Shown here: positions 57,301 through 64,000 of the stretch, in pieces
Layout of the letters: each line of letters opens with the position of its first letter
Position numbering within the stretch: the first letter of the stretch is position 1
Origin: Odontesthes bonariensis
Taxonomy: Eukaryota > Chordata > Actinopteri > Atheriniformes > Atherinopsidae
DNA length: 64,000 nt
Assembly (NCBI RefSeq): GCF_027942865.1
Contig: NC_134509.1
Coordinates: 8,408,254-8,472,253 of the forward strand
Direction: 5' to 3'
Program-made: the position numbers and the translations under genes
The notes under the pieces: model-generated
Told to the model about the DNA's origin: nothing
Database searches by the model: none
The model's input: only the letters and a program-made list of their open reading frames with translations

Positions 57301-60211
57301 TTGACTTAAATTGTGCACTAATTGAAGGTTCATTTGACTCTGTATATAACAAGGTCAATGGGAAGCGTAACCAGCGGCTGTTTTGCTAATTTTGGATGCC
57401 TTAGTGCGTCAGACTCTTGGAAGAGACCGTGTGGAGACAGACGAATGGCTGACATCGCGATTTAGATTCCCAAGGACTGTGCTGCTACAAATATGCAGCT
57501 TGCTAGAGCCACAACTCCAGAGAAAAACACGCCGATCAAACCCAATTCCACCACACGTCCAGGTCCTCACCACCCTTGGATTTTTGGCCACTGGAACCTT
57601 TCAGAGGGAGATTGGAGACAGATCGGGGCTGTCCCAGTCCTATGTGCGCTCCCCTTGGTCATCAAAACTCTCATCAGGTTATCACCCATGGTACATCAAA
57701 TTCCCATACACCGCTGTCCAACAAGTACAAATTAAGAGGGACTTTCATCCCGTGGCTGGACTGCCAATCATAATTGGAGCACAAGACACATATACATTAC
57801 ATTACATTACATTACATTACGGTCATTTTGCAGACGCTTTTAACCAAAGCGACTTACAATAAGTGCGTTCAACATCGGTGGGCAAAAGAACTTCAGGTCA
57901 CAAGAAATCATAAGTGCATTTCCTTCCAAAACCAAACAGCTAAGAGCAAAACTAGTACTAGAGTAAGTGCGATAAGTCAGGTACCTAGACAGATGGGAAG
58001 ACAATTTAGAAAACAAAGACAATTTAGGATTTAATATAAACACAAGAAACTTGTGCTAAAGAAAATAAAAAATTAAAATAAAATAAAGGACCAGACTCAG
58101 TGAATAATTCCCTACACTCCCTATTATATAGATCAGTGAGCAGTGCTGACCAACATATCATTGGGGTCATCAGGTGGGAACTGATACGCATCAAAACACC
58201 CGTGCTGTCGTGGAGCGCACTGAGCTGAAGGCCAGGTGGGGGTGTCTTGATACCTCGTTCATGGCGCAATATTGCCATGAACGAGGGTCTCCACCTGAAC
58301 CAGCCCAGGCAGACCAGAAGCTGTGGTGCCAGAAAACCCCCCTCATGGACCGTCCCATCAAAGAGCCATCATGATGAGGCAACAACTGATTGCACAGCTT
58401 TAGTTGCAGTCATCGAGCGCCTGCCCATGGCGAGACGTTTTTTTTAAACCATTTTCATATAAAACCATTTATTTTTTTATTTCGGTGACATGGTATTAAC
58501 AGCACTCGTAATAACTTCCCATTTCTTCGCTTTAGCACGTCCCGTAAGTCCACTGCTGACACTGCTAAAAATGACAGATTTTCCTTTTTGGATCTCTGAA
58601 AGCAGATCTTCAGTCTCAGAGCCCATAAATTTGTTCTTTTTGCGCCTTGATGCCATTCTCATGACTCAACACTCAACACTTACTGGCACAGGAGCGAGGA
58701 AGCACAGCCTTATATGGTATCATTTAGGGTGTGGAGAATGCAAATATACTATCCTCGTGCACGTGAACTTAGATACGCACGGGTGGGATTCATCTTTTAC
58801 GCAGGTGGTTTACACACTTTTTCCGAAGTTAAGAGCGCTTGTTGAATCTGATGTGGCGTGTTCGTACGAGACCTTCTTACGAAAAAAGTGAGAGAAATTT
58901 AGAATAAAAATACAAAAATGTTCTTGCATGAGGCCCATTGTTCAGCCTTTTTTTCCCACTTTGAGCCGATTTTCTCAGATTTCAAATGTAAACTCATCTC
59001 AGAACTAAACTCAAAACATCTCAATCATCAACCCTGGAATCAAAATGATCAGTATTACGCATGTTACAAAGAAATATTGCATTTAGATTTTGATGAATTG
59101 TATAAATTGAACTTAGAAATTTGGTAAAAAATTGATTTTTATTAATTTGATTGTGAAAACCTTCAAGAAATATTTGTAAAAATATTCTTTAGAGGAGGGA
59201 AGCAAACACAATCTTAACAGATAAATAATACTTTTTTACTATAGTGTATTACTATGTTTCGGTAGTGACAATTTTTGGGAGAGGAAAAACATTCCAATAC
59301 AATCTGAAAGTACAATATAAACATTGACTGTTCTTTTACTAGATATGTGTTCTTTAGATATGGTATAATATATATATGGTCAAAGTTTTGGGAATAAAGC
59401 TTACAACATTTAAAAAATTTTCCAACCTGACTTTGAACCAATTCGGTACAATGGCCCATATACACATTTGATTAGCCTTTGGTTTTCACACATCAGTTAT
59501 AACCCAATAGATCTATTTAGATTACACATACTGTTTTACCTATCTGATCTTCAGTATAGTTGCACACCTCTATGATGGTCATTTAGTCCAATAATTACAT
59601 TATACTAACTATGTAGACATTATTGCAGTCACACGTAGTGAATTTAGATAAAAGTACTTACTGATGGTGAGCCTTGTTGTGGTGTTGCTGTATCTGTAAA
59701 TATATTTTGGAGCAATGCGTTCTTTATCCTCCACCTTCGTCTCTTCAGTTCCACAGTAGTAAATTCCCTCATCAGACTCGGTGACGTTCATGATCAGCAG
59801 ATCGTAGGAATCAGAAGAAGAATTCTTCATTAATTTATAACGTGGATATATATGAAAATGTTTCCACGCCATAGCAAGAGTAGGCTGGTTCTCATGGGAA
59901 CAGTTCCTGTACCAGACTGTAAATATTCCAGTTGACAGTTTGCAGTCGCAGTGGAGAGTGATGTTGTCTCCTGGTCCGACTGTCACCGTCAACTCTGATC
60001 CTGAAATCCCACAATGACAGCAGGAAACAGCACCTGGAAGAAATGACAAAACCATGGGATTAAATTTTACAGGATTTATAGAAAATCATCAAAACTACAA
60101 GGATGAAATCATTTTTGAAACAGCTTTGGACAACTGTTCGTTAAATGTTGAAAACAAAAAAACAATGTTACCCAAGAGAAAAACCTGAACAATCATAAGC
60201 AGTTGTTCCAT
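54315..60211 (-). CDS. Receptor C: V-type Ig inhibitory-type receptor, complete, 5 exons, 241 aa, two tyrosine motifs
   Basis: Exons on the - strand: 60211-60172 (signal peptide), 60033-59662 (V domain), 56481-56347 (transmembrane: WKLLFSLCPAVAFLSALFSS), 56255-56200 (TEDEEKRGGARSQTRETQ) and 54437-54315 (terminal). The frame closes at 726 nt. The V domain differs from receptor A at about nine of 124 positions and has the same cysteines (CDC, WYRNC, YYC) and glycosylation sites. The terminal exon encodes VCYAALEI and DFSTYSAI, two motifs of ITIM or ITIM-like form, which in known receptors recruit SH2 phosphatases. Inhibitory function is therefore inferred. The V-to-transmembrane intron is 3.2 kb because it hosts a Harbinger element (57025-58936); the tail intron hosts a hAT element (54679-55702). 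Confidence 0.8.
54679..55702 (-). mobile_element. hAT element remnant with BED zinc-finger transposase fragment, 8-bp target duplication
   Basis: The ends are TAGGGTTGTGCCGATG and CATCGCCCAACCCTA; GTGTATAT flanks at 54671-54678 and 55703-55710. On the - strand, 55436-55070 encodes a BED-type finger (TSPIWNFFGFEPDERGLPKD, then CVCKFCASVVRAKDGQTTNL) and, after a frame change, TQPTISGMFAKSTKYKTDSD, the start of a ZBED-like hAT transposase. The catalytic part is missing. Confidence 0.85.
55886..56104. repeat. Short foldback sequence
   Basis: TCTACTGGGATGACGT near 55887 pairs with ACGTCATCCCAGTAGA near 56087. Inside, TTTACACGGAGTTTGC pairs with a diverged GCAAATTCCGTGTAAA, with a CAGCAG run near the centre. 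Probably a MITE; ends and target duplication not determined. Confidence 0.5.
57790..58080 (+). repeat. (ACATT)n-headed dispersed repeat inside Harbinger transposase
   Basis: ACATT repeats lead into GCAGACGCTTTTAACCAAAG and CGACTTACAATAAGTGCGTT, the family also seen at 3004-3060. The insertion splits the transposase frame. Confidence 0.7.
58477..58662 (-). pseudogene. Myb/SANT-like DNA-binding protein of the Harbinger element
   Basis: It reads SETEDLLSEIQKGKSVIFSS then KAKKWEVITSAVNTMSP, the N-terminal Myb/SANT-like module that accompanies Harbinger transposases. It converges on the transposase gene, the usual layout. Only about 61 codons remain. Confidence 0.7.
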
Positions 60212-61004
60212 GACTGATGACGGCCTGTAAAGCTAAAAGAGTGTCACACGTTTTACTGGCGGCTGATAGAAACTACGGAAATATTTCCATTGAAGGTGAT
60301 GAAGCTGTTGATTGGCTAGCTGAATGGAACATTTTATTCTGTGGTTTTCTTCTTCTTCTTCTTTTTTTTTTTTGGTGCAATGCAAAATGTGCAGCGGAAT
60401 GAATTTTGAGTTGATACTATATCAAGGAACTTCATTTTTATATATTTATATGTACAATAAAACCAGCCACACAGAAAGTTTGAACTGAGGATCTTCAGAC
60501 CGGACAAAGTCCATTTTTGTTTTGGTCTGCCTCACTATTGACATTCTGATTGTTTATGAGGCACATGCAGGTCCTGCGCGCCTTTTGAATATGCTTCAAA
60601 TGCACATGTTGCCTACAATGACGTTATAATGCTGAATCAAAATTGTCAATCTATTGTTATTTGTCAGAATGAATATGCCCACAGTCGTGGATCAGGATGA
60701 ATTCAGCACCCACAGTGAACAACAAAACTGCAGGAAATATTTATCCTGTTGTCATGTGGAAAGTAACTAAATGTATTAAACAGGAAGTGAATGTGAGTGT
60801 ATGAAACTGTGTCAGTTTGAGGGTGTACAAAACTGTTGTCTTTAAACTTTGCGTAGATAAGTCATATTTTGTCGAAGGCAGAGTAAAATATCTTTATGAA
60901 AAAAATGATGATACCCAGCAGATTTTGAAACCAAAACAGTTTCCTTAAATCTGAGATCTGAGAAAGCATCCGTCCCAGGAAACACCAAGTTGTTGTTATC
61001 TATT

Positions 61005-62367
61005 GCCCCTTTTCCATTGCCGAGCTAGCCCTACTCTACTCGGTTCGATATAGCGCGACACTACACGGCACGAGTACCATTTCCTTTTCCACACAAACCG
61101 TGACCTGGAAGTGGGCGGAGTCGGCCCGTTCACCACTAACGTGACGTCGGTTTCAGGTGACTACAAAGTGTCACGCCGCGGTTAGTCAAAAGTAAACACA
61201 ACGATGGAGTGTAATGTGTAATGCGGTTGACAATTCATATTGTTTAGTTAAACCAAGCTCTTTATTAAAAAAGACAATACAAAAGTAAACAGCAGGAGTA
61301 GGAGGAGTTGTCTCAGATACAGGCGTCGACGCCAGTGCTGGTGCCGGTGGAATGCAGATAGCAGCTGTTGCCTCAGCTGCAGATTGCGATGCCAGTGTCG
61401 GTTCTGAAGCCTGCGGGATTGGAGGATCTTCGCTGACCTCAGCAACCGAACACTCATCGGTTGCACAACCGGAGTTTTGAGAGAAAAAAAGTGTGAACAT
61501 ACGAAACGCATACACGTAACCGCGTAGGTGAGACACTGCGCTAGCCTTCCAAAACAACAGCTCACTCAGAACAACTTACATGAGACACCTGTGTAACTTT
61601 TTACACAAGTTAAAGACTGAACATGTATTTGTTACGATATAAAACATGCATTTGTTAAGATATAAGCGTTGCACCAAGGGGATAAGAACAACACTTACCA
61701 TTTTCCATCGCCTCCAACAAAGACGTCGCCATATCCACGCCACTCTCCTTGCCCCGGTTCGCCGGGCGGTGACCGTAAATGCTGTCCATTTGGTCGAACC
61801 ACTTCCATGTCTTTCGGTTTGACCCACTCTGGCTGTTGTGGTCCTTTACCTGCCGGTAATCACTCTTCAGCTTCTTCAGCTTGTCTCGGCACTGCTGAGA
61901 ATTCCGGTGATAGCCATGGTTAGCCATCAGCTTGGCTTCTCATTTCGTGTCGCTCCGTCCAGTTCCTTCTGTATGCGGTCCTCGGCCACCACACACAGAA
62001 AGGTCTGCACCTCGCTCATCGTCCATGGGTTGGCTTTCCTTCTCTGGTCTTTCTTCTTCGCAATTCTGTTTATTCTCTGTTGCTCTCGCAGGTGTGTTTT
62101 CATATATGGAGGGTGATTATTTAAAGCTCCCCGAGCTTCGTCGCGTGTATGACGTAATTTAACCTGACCAATCAGTGGACAGCACTGGTCACGTGACGTT
62201 TTAGTGTCGGCTCGTCCCGACTAGACCCACCTCTGAAGCAGGTACTAGCCAGTTCTAAAAATCGGAACGGGTCCCACCTTCAACCCGCGATGGAAAAGCT
62301 CACAATCAGGGTAGAGTCGTACCGTGCAGAGCTGTACTGGTACAAAAATGTTCGGTGGAAAAGAGGC
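61005..62367 (-). mobile_element. Non-autonomous PIF/Harbinger-type element carrying a broken Myb/SANT gene, 3-bp target duplication
   Basis: The ends GCCCCTTTTCCA and TGGAAAAGAGGC are flanked by ATT at 61002-61004 and 62368-62370. On the - strand a Myb/SANT-like protein is encoded: WTMSEVQTFLCVVAEDRIQK (near 62030-61970), then after a small frame-changing deletion ANHGYHRNSQQCRDKLKKLK, SDYRQVKDHNSQSGSNRKTW and KWFDQMDSIYGHRPANRGKE (61925-61700). A donor GT follows at about 61696, and an Ala/Pro-rich segment at 61500-61270 may be a second exon. No transposase. Confidence 0.8.
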
Positions 62368-62372
62368 ATTAG

Positions 62373-62482
62373 ACAAGTTTGTGTCTGGCCTGTTGAAACT
62401 GTACCGATCTAAGAAGGGAGCTTTTGGTCAGGAGATGGAAGACCTCCTGGATAAACTTGATGAACATCAGCTTGATGAACAG
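62373..62482 (+). CDS. Possible internal exon in duplicated block (copy 2)
   Basis: Reads DKFVSGLLKLYRSKKGAFGQ then EMEDLLDKLDEHQLDEQ before CAG|GTGAGC. Compared with 51186-51280 it has a 15-nt internal duplication that keeps the frame. The upstream pyrimidine tract of its acceptor has been replaced by the Harbinger end, so splicing here is doubtful. Confidence 0.35.
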
Positions 62483-62630
62483 GTGAGCGGCATGCTCCTG
62501 TGCCTGATATTTTGCACTATGTAGAGGAAGAAGTTGCCCTAACCAGATATAGGTCATTCTGTCTTATCAAAGACTATGCTTGTAAATCACGTGTGTTTAT
62601 TATATGCTGGCTTAGACTGCAAATAGTTAA

Positions 62631-63161
62631 AGGGATATGCCACCCCCAGGCCAAATTAAGTGTATCTCCGCATTCCTGAGACATAAATAAGTGTGTGGGA
62701 GCGTTTTCCTGCGACCCAGGCATTGTCCGAATCTCACAGCACTGACCACTGCTTGGTTGCGCGTAATACATACATGCTAGTGTTGCCAGCGTCGCCAATC
62801 GAAATATTTCGCCCAACGTGAATTAATTTACTTGATTTACCTTCTAATTACTGTGTGAGTGGTGTACTTTCACATCGAGTGCAAATGACTGTGTAAATCT
62901 ACATGGAAGCCTTGGTTTGCTCATGTCGGTTTGGGAACTAGTTTCCAGTGCGGAAAACAAAGCCGACGCACACTCCCCCGCTACGTCATTGGGAATCCCC
63001 CCCCCTGGCTGCTTCACGCTGGTTTGTTTGAAGAAGTCGGGGGTGGGGATTCCCAAAGATTCGGACAATGCCTGGGTCGCCAGGAAAACGCTCCCACACA
63101 CTTATTTATGTCTTGGGAATGCGGGGATACACTTAATTTGGCCTGGGGGTGGCATATCCCT
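62631..63161. mobile_element. TTAA-flanked foldback element 4, inserted after the duplication
   Basis: It starts AGGGATATGCCACCCCCAGG and ends with the inverted copy. TTAA is at 62627-62630 and 63162-63165. The paralogous site at 51422-51425 (TTAG) is empty, so the insertion is younger than the duplication. Confidence 0.87.
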
Positions 63162-64000
63162 TTAATGGTGTCATGTCATTCACACTACGGTGCATCAAGA
63201 AACAGGCAAGAACCATCTGAAGCGATTGTGAAAACATTTTTCCCCCTTTTTTTTTTTACTCTCACAGTTTCCATTGACTTCTGCTAGGATAATTAAAAAA
63301 CAGCAATGTGATGAGAGGGAGTAACAATCTTGTCATCAAGAGGCTCACCTTCCAAATAAATGACAAGTGTGGCCAAAAAAGAGGGTACATAAAATGACTA
63401 AATAATATGTAAACAAGCAGCTGAAAAATGGTGTGGTGTAGCTGACTTGAATGACTCCTCTCTCATTTGTGTCTCTTAAAAGAAAAACCACAAACTGCAT
63501 CTTACTGCTAACAAGTCACACTTTGAGTGTGAATGAACAGTTAGTTTCTCTTTTCACAGAACAGAAACGGCTACACTTTCCAACCACAGGTACGCTCGGT
63601 CAAGAAGTCTTCTTTATTATTATTATTATTATTTTTTTTTTTTAAAGCTTCACATTGTGCCCCAGCCGTTTCAGCACAGGAGCCTGTTAAACCCGTGCAT
63701 TAGAGGTTAGATTAGGCAGCCTGAAGTAGCACCAGTCTCATAAAACAGACCAAGACAGAGCATTCTTAAAGCCTTTTCATAAGGCCCACTAACTCTGGCA
63801 TCCGTATCCATCTTTCTGTTCAAAATTACTCAAATTAAATTTTACCATCAGAACGAAAAAACAAGGTTCAATATTTCAGATACTCCAAAGTGGCCACTTT
63901 TTTGTCACGACATTTTGCACCTCAGAGTTTCCTCTGGTGATGCTACTGGGAATATATTTTGATTTAAATGCACACATAGCCACATTGTTTCACTTTACAA

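Larger units (their letters stand above)
57025..58936. mobile_element. PIF/Harbinger element with both genes (decayed), 3-bp target duplication
   Basis: The perfect inverted ends GGGCCTCATGCAAGAAC and GTTCTTGCATGAGGCCC are flanked by ATT at 57022-57024 and 58937-58939. On the + strand, 57383-57780 encodes a HARBI1-like transposase start (RFRFPRTVLLQICSLLEPQL, FPYTAVQQVQIKRDFHPVAG). After an inserted (ACATT)n repeat (57790-58080) its C-terminal part appears as NTRAVVERTELKARWGCLDT near 58195. On the - strand, 58662-58477 encodes the Myb/SANT-like partner protein. The transposase is interrupted, so the copy is dead. Confidence 0.88.
62370..64000. repeat. Duplicated block, copy 2 (pair of 51182-52435), runs off the window
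   Basis: Homology to copy 1 begins right at the Harbinger boundary (ATTAGACAAG against CTTAGACAAG) and continues to 64000. It carries an inserted foldback element (62631-63161). Confidence 0.88.

Noticed and set aside
61248..61557. Ala/Pro-rich minus-strand ORFs as a host gene
   Set aside because: Lies within the Harbinger-type element and is best explained as the second exon of its Myb-like gene.

Overview
The window is nuclear DNA from a ray-finned fish, most likely a percomorph teleost. The support is intron-split vertebrate genes with GT/AG junctions, fish-type LINE, Tc1, hAT, Harbinger and TTAA-flanked elements, and a teleost-style cluster of single-Ig receptors. No bacterial, phage or CRISPR features are present.

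Layout. (1) Positions 276-7300 on the + strand hold the 3' two thirds of hgsnat, the lysosomal heparan-alpha-glucosaminide N-acetyltransferase; its first exons lie before the window. (2) Positions 7955-17019 on the + strand hold a complete 11-exon rbpj (CSL, the DNA-binding effector of Notch), 489 residues. Its promoter carries two TCTCGCGA motifs and a YY1-type site over the start codon, and its introns are full of mobile elements. (3) Positions 20206-33672 on the + strand hold a complete 12-exon stim2 (ER calcium sensor and Orai activator), 1040 residues. It has a TATA box with a CRE-like palindrome upstream and an unusually long last exon that encodes a degenerate tandem repeat. The rbpj-stim2 linkage matches human 4p15. 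(4) Positions 33.7-42.9 kb are gene-poor and carry repeats. (5) Positions 42.9-60.2 kb on the - strand hold a cluster of V-type Ig receptor genes. Two are intact (A, 226 aa; C, 241 aa). One V gene is broken by a frameshift (B). Two sets of transmembrane/tail exons have no V exon (D, E). A and C have almost identical V domains but different transmembrane and signalling parts: C has two tyrosine motifs of ITIM type, while A has lost its tyrosine. (6) Positions 51.2-52.4 kb and 62.4-64.0 kb are copies of one duplicated block containing a possible exon.

The introns form a well-preserved record of transposition. Many elements can be delimited to the base by target-site duplications: two hAT elements (8 bp), two Harbinger elements (3 bp), four TTAA-flanked foldback elements, one piggyBac-like TTAA element, two copies of a TAGCCTG-ended family with 9-bp duplications, and two retro-insertions with 13-bp duplications. 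Exon coordinates were derived by hand from splice consensus, reading-frame continuity and recognised protein families. For rbpj, stim2 and receptors A and C every intron phase closes; in hgsnat one donor site remains uncertain.
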